From positions 1 through 45,090 of the forward strand of contig JAFZDQ010000047.1 in the NCBI GenBank assembly GCA_017561085.1: a stretch of 45,090 nt of DNA, written 5' to 3'. The position numbers and the translations under genes were made by a program. Shown here piece by piece: positions 22,565 through 30,873 of the stretch; positions within the stretch are counted from its first letter, which is position 1; each line of letters begins with the position of its first letter. The stretch comes from Lachnospiraceae bacterium. GTDB lineage: Bacteria; Bacillota; Clostridia; Lachnospirales; Lachnospiraceae. Under the pieces are notes generated by a model that made no database searches, was not told where the DNA came from, and saw nothing but the letters and a program-made list of their open reading frames with translations.

Positions 22565-23332
22565 ATGGAAGAGCGAAAGGAAGCGGAACTTCATATAGAA
22601 AAATATCTGTCCCAAGTGGAGGCTGTCCATCGGGAGAACAGCATTTCCCATTTGGCTTACGAGCGGGAAATGGCTTTTTTTCAGAGTATCAAGGAAGGGA
22701 ATATTGAAGAAACAAGGAGATTGTTTAAACCCCTGGAAGATGAAAAGATGGGAGTGCTCAGCAACGACAATCTGCGGAATCTGAAGTACCATCTGATCAT
22801 TACAGTAGCCCTTTTGACCCGTTATTGTATTGAAGGCGGGATGGAAATGGAAATTGCCTATAATCTAAGTGACATTTTCATCCGAAATATAGATATATGC
22901 AAAAATCCGGAAGAAGTAAAAAGTCTTCATCTGAAAATCGTGGAAGACTATGCGGAGCGGATGCATACTATTTGTACGGCGAATGTTTATCCCAAGTCAA
23001 TAATGGTTTGTATTGATTATATTTATAATCATTTACATGACAAAATCAACTTGGAGGATTTGGCGGCGGAAGTTTCTTTAAGTCCCTCCTATTTGTCCAG
23101 GTTATTCCACAGGGAAGTGGGAATGACCGTGAAGGATTACCTGCTGGGAAAGCGGATTGAGGCGGCACGGAATATGCTGCAGTACTCCGACCTTAGTTGT
23201 ATGGAGATTGCCATATATTTGTGCTTTAGCTCCGAAAGTCATTTTATCCGGGTGTTCAGGGAACGTACCGGATATACGCCGAAGAAATACAGACAAAAGT
23301 ATTTCAGAAGCCATTGGGGGCGGGAGATTTAA
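22565..23332 (+). CDS. AraC-family transcriptional regulator
   Basis: 255 aa. The C-terminal ~100 residues form the two-HTH AraC domain: INLEDLAAEVSLSPSYLSRLFHREVG and MEIAIYLCFSSESHFIRVFRERTGYTPKKYR. The N-terminal region is helical, starting with KEAELHIEKYLSQVEAVH, and lacks a cupin; this type is common in Lachnospiraceae. It begins directly after the GH16 stop codon and is surely co-transcribed, so it likely controls the glucanase genes or the RhaT-like transporter. Confidence 0.92.
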   Translation: MEERKEAELHIEKYLSQVEAVHRENSISHLAYEREMAFFQSIKEGNIEETRRLFKPLEDEKMGVLSNDNLRNLKYHLIITVALLTRYCIEGGMEMEIAYNLSDIFIRNIDICKNPEEVKSLHLKIVEDYAERMHTICTANVYPKSIMVCIDYIYNHLHDKINLEDLAAEVSLSPSYLSRLFHREVGMTVKDYLLGKRIEAARNMLQYSDLSCMEIAIYLCFSSESHFIRVFRERTGYTPKKYRQKYFRSHWGREI

Positions 23333-23348
23333 GGATGAACCGGGGCGT

Positions 23349-24308
23349 TTAAACAAGCGCCGTGAAAATCCATGCAACAATCAGTACAAAACAGCCTGTA
23401 AAAAGGGCTGTTTTTTTCTTGTCTTTCCATTCGCCGGATGTAAGACCCCACAAAACGGAAATTACAAGAGCCAAAGAGTTAAACAAAATCCAACCGATGC
23501 TGCTGCCCGATTCGCCTAATAAAACAGTGGCAAGTCCGTAAAGCAAAAGGGCTGCGTACCAGATGATGCTGACACCAAACAGGATGCCGGTCCGACGAAA
23601 AGCACCGGGCATTTTGAGGGTATGCCACTCTTTTTTCGTGGAAAGTTCTATAGCGCAAAACAGTGCCCCGAAGAGACAACCGCCTACAAGTACGGGGAGC
23701 CATTTGCCGCCGGATACGGCTGCCTGGGAGTAGCCCAGTTTTTCGAATTCCAGACTGATGCTTTCGGCGTAGGTAAAGCCCACGTTCATGGCACCGGAGC
23801 CGAGTCCTGACAAAACGGAAAGAATCATACCAAGGGCAGAACCTTTGGCACCGCCGTCACGCTTTATGCCTGCATAGGTAATCACCGCTACGCCCAGAAG
23901 TGTCAAAAGTAATCCGATAAGGAAAAAGACAAAGGATTTTCCGGAAGGAATCCGGTTTTCAAGAATCATAGGCATCACAGAGCCTACAATGGTGGAAATT
24001 CCCATGGAAATTCCGTAAACCATGGACATGCCCACCAGTGAAATTGCTTTGGAAAAGCCCACTGCCGACAGTCCCCAAAGGGCGCCGCAAAGAGCAGGAA
24101 TGACAAAGCATGAGGGACCTAAGTCACCCATCACCTGCCATAGCTTCGGTGCAACCATCCATGTGAATGCTACCGAAGTGATGATACAAAGGATATTATA
24201 AATTCCCCAGAACGCAGCCCAGGAAAAGGGGCTGTATTTTTTGTAACCAAGTCCGAAACTGCCCTGACAAAGTCCGGCAGCAAGCAAAAGTAAAAAGCCA
24301 AGCGGCAT
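23349..24308 (-). CDS. RhaT-like sugar transporter (DMT superfamily)
   Basis: 319 aa with ten hydrophobic segments. It resembles L-rhamnose-proton symporters: an N-terminal CQGSFGLGYKKYSPFSWAAFWG, a central GMILSVLSGLGSGAMNVGFTYAE, and a C-terminal SSIGWILFNSLALVISVLWGLTSGEWK. It is convergent with the AraC gene, 16 bp apart. The ligand could be rhamnose or another sugar; no rhamnose catabolic genes are near. The start has an AGGAGG site, and directly upstream lie two 18-bp direct repeats. Confidence 0.82.
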   Translation of the reverse strand: MPLGFLLLLAAGLCQGSFGLGYKKYSPFSWAAFWGIYNILCIITSVAFTWMVAPKLWQVMGDLGPSCFVIPALCGALWGLSAVGFSKAISLVGMSMVYGISMGISTIVGSVMPMILENRIPSGKSFVFFLIGLLLTLLGVAVITYAGIKRDGGAKGSALGMILSVLSGLGSGAMNVGFTYAESISLEFEKLGYSQAAVSGGKWLPVLVGGCLFGALFCAIELSTKKEWHTLKMPGAFRRTGILFGVSIIWYAALLLYGLATVLLGESGSSIGWILFNSLALVISVLWGLTSGEWKDKKKTALFTGCFVLIVAWIFTALV

Positions 24309-24323
24309 AGTAGGTTCCTCCTG

Positions 24324-24360
24324 AATCTGAGATAATTGATTAAATCTTAGATAATTGATT
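24324..24360. repeat. Tandem 18-bp direct repeat in the leader of the RhaT-like gene
   Basis: AATCTGAGATAATTGATT (24324-24341) and AATCTTAGATAATTGATT (24343-24360) differ at one base and have a 19-bp period. They end next to the ribosome binding site of the transporter gene, so they could be an operator or a leader element. Confidence 0.7.
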
Positions 24361-24553
24361 CGGGTATTATTGTATCATCGGAACGTAAAAGATGCCAGCC
24401 TGAAATGAAACCGGTAAAAGCCGGAAAATGGAATACGTCCTTTGGAGAGAGCTATTTTTGGCAAATGAGAACATTTTAGTGTCCTTACAGGCGGATTTGT
24501 GGTAAAATAGATGTGTTATTTTGGCGCAGGAAGGCGCCGAGGGGAGTACCTGT

Positions 24554-26365
24554 ATGAAAAAGGATTTGTGTTTATCCGAAAAAGAACTTTTGCGGAAGGA
24601 ATTAAATAAAAATTTTGTGCTTTTCGACGGGGCCTTTGGGACCTATTACGGAAGGCTTTATGAGACAGAAGAACTGCCGGAGCTTGCCAATACCATGTAC
24701 CCCGAGCGGGTACGCGGCATTCATGAGGAGTATGGAAAGGCCGGTGCACAGCTGATTCGTACCAATACCTTTGCAACCAATACGGTTTCCATGAAAGCCT
24801 CATGGGAAACGGTTGCGGAGAACATCCGTCAGGGCTATCGCCTGGCGAAGGAGGCAGCAGAAACGTGTCAGGACAGTCCTATCGGGAAGATTTTCATCGC
24901 GGCAGATATCGGACCGATTCCCTACGAAGCAGGAAGCGGCAGGGAAGCTGTTTCGGAAGAATACGTGGAAATCTGTAAAGTCTTTTTGGAAGAAGGTGCA
25001 GAGGTTTTTGTATTTGAAACCCTTGCGGATTTAGAAGATATTAGGGAGGCTGTCAGCCTGATTGGGGACAAGGCCTTTGTAATTGTCCAATTTTGTGTCA
25101 ACCAGTTTGGTTACAGTAATAACGGACTTTCTGCCCGGAAATTAATCGGACAGGCAGAAAAGATGCCGGGGGTTGATGCGGTAGGATTTAATTGTGGCGT
25201 AGGACCCGGTCATATGCAGCAGATGATTAAGAGCATTGCATTTTCCGGGGAGAAGTTTATTTCAGCCCTGCCCAACGCGGGATATCCGCAAATTGTCAAG
25301 GACCGTATGATTTTTGACAACCAAAACGTCCGCTATTTTGCAGAAAAAGCAGCTGATTTTGCGAAGGAAGGAGTTGGACTGATTGGCGGTTGTTGCGGTA
25401 CCACACCGGAATATATCTGTGCCATGAAGGAGCGGTTATCTTCTATGGAACCGCTGCAGCGTAAAGCAGGAAAAATAAGTGCCGAGACAGACGGACCGTC
25501 AAAAGATAATTCATTTTTTGCAGGAAAGAATGGCAAGAAACTGATTGCAGTAGAGCTTGCGCCACCTCTTGGCAGTGATGATGAGACCTTGATGGATGCG
25601 GCCCATTTACTGGAAAAAAGCGGTGTGGATGTGCTTACCTTCCCGGATTCACCTTCCGGCAGAACCAGAGCGGATTCCATCCTGATGGCGGAGAAGGTAC
25701 AGCGGGAAACCGGTATTTGCGTGATGCCCCACATTTGCTGCAGGGACAAAAATGCCATCGCCATGCGTTCCCAGCTGTTGGGAGCCCATATTAACGGTAT
25801 CAGGAACTTTCTGGTGATTACCGGTGACCCGATTCCTACTATGGCCCGCGGGAGCGTGAAAAGCGTCTTTAACTTTGACGCAGTAGGGCTGATGCGTATC
25901 ATGAATGATATGAACAGTGAGCAGTTTGTGAAGGAGCCGGTTTGCTACGGCGGTGCAATTAATCAGGGCCGCAGGAATTTAGAAATCGAAATTGCCAGAG
26001 TAAAGAAAAAGATGGAAGCGGGAGCAACCTTCTTTTTGACCCAGCCCGTTTCCACCGGGGAAAGTGCGGAACGTGTCAGAAGGATTAAGGAGGAGACAGG
26101 AGCGCGGATTTTGTGCGGAATCATGCCATTTGTCAGCTTGAAAAATGCTGCTTTTATGAAAAACGAGATGACCGGCATTGATGTATCGGAAGAGGTGCTG
26201 GCCCGTTACCGTGAGGATATGACCAGAGAAGAAGGGGAAAGGGCAGGAATTCTTCTGGCTAAGGAAATGATGGCGCTTACGGAAGCGTTTGCAGACGGAT
26301 ATTACTTTTCTTTTCCCTTTAACCGCGTGGGAATGCTTCAAAAAATATTAGAAAAAGAAATGTAA
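24554..26365 (+). CDS. Bifunctional homocysteine S-methyltransferase / methylenetetrahydrofolate reductase
   Basis: 603 aa. The N-terminal ~300 residues are a homocysteine methyltransferase (FDGAFGTYYGRL, zinc ligands in GFNCGVGP and IGGCCGTTP). The C-terminal ~280 are MTHFR (VELAPPLGSDDET, HICCRDKNAIAMRSQLLGAHINGIRNFLVITGD, GATFFLTQPV, GIMPFVS). There is no cobalamin-binding domain, as in B. subtilis YitJ. The fusion links methyl-THF formation to methionine synthesis, either directly or with other MetH parts encoded elsewhere. The ATG at 24554 has GGGGAG 8 nt upstream. No S-box or T-box leader was seen in the 190 bp upstream. Confidence 0.92.
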   Translation: MKKDLCLSEKELLRKELNKNFVLFDGAFGTYYGRLYETEELPELANTMYPERVRGIHEEYGKAGAQLIRTNTFATNTVSMKASWETVAENIRQGYRLAKEAAETCQDSPIGKIFIAADIGPIPYEAGSGREAVSEEYVEICKVFLEEGAEVFVFETLADLEDIREAVSLIGDKAFVIVQFCVNQFGYSNNGLSARKLIGQAEKMPGVDAVGFNCGVGPGHMQQMIKSIAFSGEKFISALPNAGYPQIVKDRMIFDNQNVRYFAEKAADFAKEGVGLIGGCCGTTPEYICAMKERLSSMEPLQRKAGKISAETDGPSKDNSFFAGKNGKKLIAVELAPPLGSDDETLMDAAHLLEKSGVDVLTFPDSPSGRTRADSILMAEKVQRETGICVMPHICCRDKNAIAMRSQLLGAHINGIRNFLVITGDPIPTMARGSVKSVFNFDAVGLMRIMNDMNSEQFVKEPVCYGGAINQGRRNLEIEIARVKKKMEAGATFFLTQPVSTGESAERVRRIKEETGARILCGIMPFVSLKNAAFMKNEMTGIDVSEEVLARYREDMTREEGERAGILLAKEMMALTEAFADGYYFSFPFNRVGMLQKILEKEM

Positions 26366-26426
26366 ATTACGCCGGGAATATATGTGTGTACAGTTAAAAA
26401 GATGGAAGTAAGAGAGGAACAAGAGC

Positions 26427-27833
26427 ATGGGATTATTTGATAAATTGAAAAAGAAAACAGCATCTGAGCCGATGTGCGGACAGGGGGCGGAACCTGTAAC
26501 TGAAGTACCGAAAACGGATGCAGGGGAAAACACTTTTGTCATGGGAGCCCTGGATGTATACAGTCTGAAGGATTCCGAGGACTGTGTGGTGATGGGCCGT
26601 GTGAAAGGAACCATAAGGAAAGGGGATGCGGTATATGTTTCCGAAGTGGGACGTGATGACGGCGGCATCCTGTTAACCACCGTTGAAGGGCTGGAGGATG
26701 GACCCGGCAAGGCCGTAGAGGAAGCTACGGACTGTGCAGTAAGCGTACGGCTGAAGCTTGGCATGAAGCAGGGCGTGAAGCCGGCTATGGTATTACATTC
26801 CCGCAGTGCCAAGGTGGCAGAGGTTCACAACGAATATATCAATGCACTTGGTGATATTTATGTGGGACGTAAGCAGCTTGTGATGACAAAGCAGGAGGCG
26901 GAAGCTTTAACTGTGACAGACTGTGCGGAGATTTATCGTCTTTTTGCGTGGTTCCATTCTAGTGTGATGAAGGATGAAAGCGAAGAGCAGAAAAAAGCAA
27001 ATAAGGAGAAAGCCAACAATTTAGGCGCCCTTCTTTGCAAGAAACTTTTGGATTCAGACAGTGTTTACTGCGTCTTTAATAAAAGGACCGGAGAGCCTCA
27101 TTTGTTCTCCAAGACCATTGCCAGGGAGGATGGGGAGTATCTGTGTACGCCGCCGGAGATTACGCTTCTTACGAAGGCATACAAGCAGTATCTTGCGGTA
27201 CATTATCCGAAGGACCAGTTTGAAATCAAAGAAATTACCAAGGGTGAGGACGGAAAAGGAATTTACAATTTCCTGGGAAGTGCCTTTTATTTAAACGGAG
27301 CCTGCGGCGTGAGAGTTTTGTCGGAGCATACCTCCATAGCGGCCCCTATGCTGGTGCTTCCGCCGGATTACAGTAACTTAAAACCGCAGGAGGTTCCGGT
27401 AACCAATCCTGATTTGGTCAGATGGATGCTTTTAATCGGACAAATGGGTGAGCCGGATACTGCAGATAAAGAATTGATTTATAAATTGTATTACAAATTT
27501 TTCTCCATGCAGCTCGTTAAGGCGAAACTTTTGATTCCCATGAAAAAAGAAGGGGAAATCGGAGAACCGGATCAGGATGGTAACATCACCCTGAAGGCGG
27601 ATGCCAAGATTATGTTCCCTACCATGCGCGGCAAGCAGGAAAAAGAAGCGGTCTACATGTACACCGACTGGAAACGCTTACGGATGGCCCATGATGAAGA
27701 ATGGGGCGGCCTGGTACAGACCGTGGAAGGAATGATAAAGCCCTTTGACTGTGCCATTAACGTGACGGAATATACAGCGGCAGGCTGCTATGTCAACGAA
27801 GCGATGTTTGAAGATATGAAGCGCTTTTCTTGA
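26427..27833 (+). CDS. Unknown protein with EF-Tu domain-2-like barrel and C-terminal SseB-like domain
   Basis: 468 aa; function unknown. The N-terminus (MGLFDKLKKK) is basic and amphipathic. Residues about 36-115 resemble the second beta-barrel of translation GTPases (DVYSLKDSEDCVVMGRVKGTIRKGDAVYV), without any G domain. A helical middle part follows (about 140-220). The C-terminus (about 390-468, EAVYMYTDWKRLRMAHDEEW and a terminal NEAMFEDMK) resembles the SseB N-terminal domain. An AGAGGAAC site precedes the ATG. It stands alone between the MTHFR gene and the polysaccharide locus promoter. Confidence 0.72.
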   Translation: MGLFDKLKKKTASEPMCGQGAEPVTEVPKTDAGENTFVMGALDVYSLKDSEDCVVMGRVKGTIRKGDAVYVSEVGRDDGGILLTTVEGLEDGPGKAVEEATDCAVSVRLKLGMKQGVKPAMVLHSRSAKVAEVHNEYINALGDIYVGRKQLVMTKQEAEALTVTDCAEIYRLFAWFHSSVMKDESEEQKKANKEKANNLGALLCKKLLDSDSVYCVFNKRTGEPHLFSKTIAREDGEYLCTPPEITLLTKAYKQYLAVHYPKDQFEIKEITKGEDGKGIYNFLGSAFYLNGACGVRVLSEHTSIAAPMLVLPPDYSNLKPQEVPVTNPDLVRWMLLIGQMGEPDTADKELIYKLYYKFFSMQLVKAKLLIPMKKEGEIGEPDQDGNITLKADAKIMFPTMRGKQEKEAVYMYTDWKRLRMAHDEEWGGLVQTVEGMIKPFDCAINVTEYTAAGCYVNEAMFEDMKRFS

Positions 27834-27858
27834 TTTTACATGCGTATGCGTCTATAAT
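27830..27858 (+). promoter_or_regulatory. Promoter of the polysaccharide locus
   Basis: TTGATT (27830-27835), a 17-bp spacer and TATAAT (27853-27858). The -35 box overlaps the stop codon of the previous gene, and the first glycosyltransferase starts 32 bp later. Confidence 0.72.
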
Positions 27859-27889
27859 AGAAATATTAGGATAAAATGCGAGGTTTCCC

Positions 27890-28849
27890 ATGAAAGTAAC
27901 GGCAATTGTTGTAACTTATAACCGGCTGGCGCTGCTGAAGGAATGTATTGCGGCATTGCTTGCCCAGGATTATGAAAATATGGATATCCTGCTGGTAGAT
28001 AACCACAGTACCGACGGAACCATAGAATATATGAATGAACTGCTGGCTGAGAACAGCAGCAAGATAAAGGCTTTATTTTTGGATGAAAATACCGGCGGTG
28101 CAGGCGGCTTTTACGCCGGCGTGAAGGCGGCAGCATACAGTGATGCTGACTGGCTCTGGCTGATGGATGATGATACCATTCCCGAAAGACAGGCCTGCAG
28201 CGAACTTGTAAGGGCGGTCGAGGTCATCGGCCCCGAGAATAAAATCGGCTATATTTCAAGTAACGTATACGGTATGCAGGGCGAGTGTATGAACACACCC
28301 CGTATGAAATTCATGCAAAAGGGTGAAAACGGGTATGCTGACTGGAACTGCTATTTGGAACACGGATTAGTGAAGGTAAACAGTGCAACCTTTTGTGCGT
28401 GCTTTGTCAGTACGGATGCCGTAAGACAGGTAGGACTGCCCCTAAAGGAATATTTCCTGTGGGGAGATGATACGGAGTACACACTGCGCTTATCCAAGTA
28501 CTACGGACAGGCTTATCTGGCAGGCAAAAGCAAGGTACTTCATAAGCGTACCGGCAGCCAGTCCCTTTCCATCGTGCAGGAAGAAAATCCGAACAGGATG
28601 AAGCTGTACTTTTTCTATGTGCGTAACTATCTGATTAATTTGCGGCTTTATTTCGGCGTGCTGGCACCTTTTGCCAAGACAGCGCACTTTTTGCTGATGA
28701 TGCTGCAGATTCTACTTGGAAAGAGCAAATTAAAGGGCAAGAAGATTGCCGTTCTCTGGAAGGGCATCTTTGCTTATTGGTTTAGAAGATATGACACCAA
28801 GATGGTGAAAAACCGCTTGGATATTAATTATGTAAGTGAGAAGAAGTAG
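27890..28849 (+). CDS. Family 2 glycosyltransferase (rhamnosyl/galactofuranosyl-transferase-like)
   Basis: 319 aa. The GT2 domain is VTAIVVTYNRLALLKECIAAL, DILLVDNHSTDGT, then NTGGAGGFYAGVKAA and the WLMDDDT metal motif. NTGGAGGF with a D-D-D is typical of the rhamnosyl- and galactofuranosyl-transferases (WbbL/GlfT1 group). The C-terminal region (about 225-300) has a weakly hydrophobic helix. It is first in the locus, behind its own promoter. The sugar is not certain. Confidence 0.88.
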   Translation: MKVTAIVVTYNRLALLKECIAALLAQDYENMDILLVDNHSTDGTIEYMNELLAENSSKIKALFLDENTGGAGGFYAGVKAAAYSDADWLWLMDDDTIPERQACSELVRAVEVIGPENKIGYISSNVYGMQGECMNTPRMKFMQKGENGYADWNCYLEHGLVKVNSATFCACFVSTDAVRQVGLPLKEYFLWGDDTEYTLRLSKYYGQAYLAGKSKVLHKRTGSQSLSIVQEENPNRMKLYFFYVRNYLINLRLYFGVLAPFAKTAHFLLMMLQILLGKSKLKGKKIAVLWKGIFAYWFRRYDTKMVKNRLDINYVSEKK

Positions 28850-28913
28850 GAGAAATAATTCGGATAGAAACAAGAATTATTCAGAAGAATCAAGGTAATT
28901 AAGGATAAAGTTT

Positions 28914-29939
28914 ATGGGCAGGAAAGAAATTGCGGATGTTCCCGTTGATGCGGTGATTTATTGGGTGGACGGAAATGACCCCCAGTGGCAAAAAGAATAT
29001 ATGAAGTACCGGTATGGGGAAGACTATGAAGGTAACCAGATTAAGCGTTATCGTGAATGGGATAATCTTCAATATATTTTTCGCGGAATTGAAACCTTTA
29101 TGCCCTGGGTGAACCGGATTTTCTTCGTGACCTGGGGACATGTACCTTCGTGGCTGAATTTAGAGCATCCCAAGTTACAGGTTGTAAAGCACAGCGAATA
29201 TATTCCGGAAGCTTATTTGCCTACCTTTTCTTCCAGAACCATTGAACTGAATTTTCACCGTATTGAAGGGCTTTCCGAACATTTCCTGGTAGTGGATGAT
29301 GATTGCTTTGTGACCCGTCCCATGAAAAAGAGTGATTTTTTCGTAGGGGATAAGCCCAGGGATATGTTCATGGAATATCCGGTTATGTGCGGCGGAAATG
29401 TGCCCGTATTTTCCCAGTCAGTTTGTAATAACAATAATTTTATCGGGAAGTATTATAAGAGAAGCGAGTACAAAAAGCGCCTGCGAAGCAAGATTTTGTC
29501 ACCAAAGTATGGTGCCTATTTCTTTTATAATCTGATTCAGTATGTGATGCCCTATCCACACTTTTTCGGTGTGCTGACACCGCATATTACCCTGCCTTAT
29601 TTGAAATCAGCATTTGAAGAAATGTGGGAGACAGAGGAGAAAGAACTGGACTTTGTGTGCAAGCAGCGGTTCCGGGACCGAAATGGGATGAATATCTATA
29701 TCGCCCGTATGTGGAATCTGATGAAGGGTAATTTTGTGCCGGGCAATTTATTGAAGGCAGGCAAAATGATTGTCATCCGCGAGGATGATGATGTAATTTA
29801 CGAGGCAATTGAGAAACAGAAATACAAATTGCTTTGCTTAAATGATGAATGCAGGGATGAGGCATTTGAAACGGTGAAAGAAAAAATTAAGTTAAGCTTT
29901 GAAAAGATTTTGCCGGAGAAATCCTCCTTTGAAAAATAG
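28914..29939 (+). CDS. Stealth-family hexose-1-phosphoryltransferase
   Basis: 341 aa. Stealth conserved regions are present in order: CR1 DAVIYWVDGNDPQW, CR2 YREWDNLQYIFRGIETFMPWVNRIFFVTWGHVPSWL with EHFLVVDDDCFV, CR3 around the PHFFGVLTPH region, and CR4 nearer the C-terminus. Stealth proteins join sugars by phosphodiester bonds in capsule-type polymers (for example N. meningitidis CapD-like enzymes). The presence of one suggests the polymer of this locus contains sugar-phosphate links. It is 64 bp after the first glycosyltransferase. Confidence 0.9.
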   Translation: MGRKEIADVPVDAVIYWVDGNDPQWQKEYMKYRYGEDYEGNQIKRYREWDNLQYIFRGIETFMPWVNRIFFVTWGHVPSWLNLEHPKLQVVKHSEYIPEAYLPTFSSRTIELNFHRIEGLSEHFLVVDDDCFVTRPMKKSDFFVGDKPRDMFMEYPVMCGGNVPVFSQSVCNNNNFIGKYYKRSEYKKRLRSKILSPKYGAYFFYNLIQYVMPYPHFFGVLTPHITLPYLKSAFEEMWETEEKELDFVCKQRFRDRNGMNIYIARMWNLMKGNFVPGNLLKAGKMIVIREDDDVIYEAIEKQKYKLLCLNDECRDEAFETVKEKIKLSFEKILPEKSSFEK

Positions 29940-29949
29940 AGGTAGCGAA

Positions 29950-30873
29950 ATGGTTTTATTTTCGGTGATTATACCCCATTATAACAGTGTTAAATATTTG
30001 GAAGAACTGATAGAGACGATTCCCGTTTGTGAGGATGTCCAGTTAATCGTGGTAGATGACAAGAGCGATGAGGACACTACAGGCGTGGAGGCTATGGTAA
30101 AGGCGCGGGGCGGACTGTTCCTTCACAATACGACCGATAAGAAGGGCGCCGGCACCTGCCGGAACTTGGGCCTAAAGGAAGCGGTGGGCAAATGGCTTTT
30201 ATTTGCGGATGCGGATGATTATTATACAGACGATGCCTTTGAAAAAGTAAGGGCACATGCAGACAGTGATGCGGATATTATTTATTTTGCACCTACCAGT
30301 ACTTTTAGATATTCAGATACTCATGCAAAGAGACATATTAATTATGTGAAGCTGGTGCAGGAGTATTTAAACAATCCATCTCATGAAAATGAAATTTCCA
30401 TGCGGTACAAGTTCATTATACCGGTTTCCAAGATGGTGAGAAATGAACTTGTTCAGAAGAATGGATTTACTTTTGATGAGGTACCTGCTTCTAACGATGT
30501 GATGTTTTCCTTAAAGTGTGCTTATGCAGCAGGGAAAATAGAAGTGACTGAAGATGTTATTTACCGTATTATCAGCGGAGAAGGAACTCTTACCACTAAG
30601 AAAAGTGAAAAGAATTATTGGGCAAGGGTAAGGATTTTTAAGGAAAGATATCATTTCCTAAAGGAACGCTTGATGAAAGAAGAGTTAAAGGTATTCGGAA
30701 TCAGTACTTTTTCCGGAATTGTGATGATATACCGTGCTTTAAAGCAGGGTTACGGGATGAAGATGGCAGGAGAAATTTGGAAATTCTTCCGTGAAAATCA
30801 GGTGAAACTGATTGATATGGGAAGCGTGAGAACTTCTGTGGGAAGAAAAGTAATGAGAAAGAAAAGCGCATGA
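29950..30873 (+). CDS. Family 2 glycosyltransferase
   Basis: 307 aa from the ATG at 29950, preceded by GAGG; an earlier frame start at 29899 lies within the Stealth gene and has no site. GT2 motifs: FSVIIPHYNSVKYLEELIE, LIVVDDKSDEDT, GAGTCRNLGLKEAVGKWLLFADADDYY. The stop overlaps the flippase start as ATGA, showing translational coupling. Confidence 0.9.
   Translation: MVLFSVIIPHYNSVKYLEELIETIPVCEDVQLIVVDDKSDEDTTGVEAMVKARGGLFLHNTTDKKGAGTCRNLGLKEAVGKWLLFADADDYYTDDAFEKVRAHADSDADIIYFAPTSTFRYSDTHAKRHINYVKLVQEYLNNPSHENEISMRYKFIIPVSKMVRNELVQKNGFTFDEVPASNDVMFSLKCAYAAGKIEVTEDVIYRIISGEGTLTTKKSEKNYWARVRIFKERYHFLKERLMKEELKVFGISTFSGIVMIYRALKQGYGMKMAGEIWKFFRENQVKLIDMGSVRTSVGRKVMRKKSA

Noticed and set aside
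24361-24553. Possible S-box or T-box riboswitch before the homocysteine methyltransferase/MTHFR gene.
   Set aside because: No recognisable conserved core, no T-box TGG-type sequence and no terminator/antiterminator pair could be seen in the leader.
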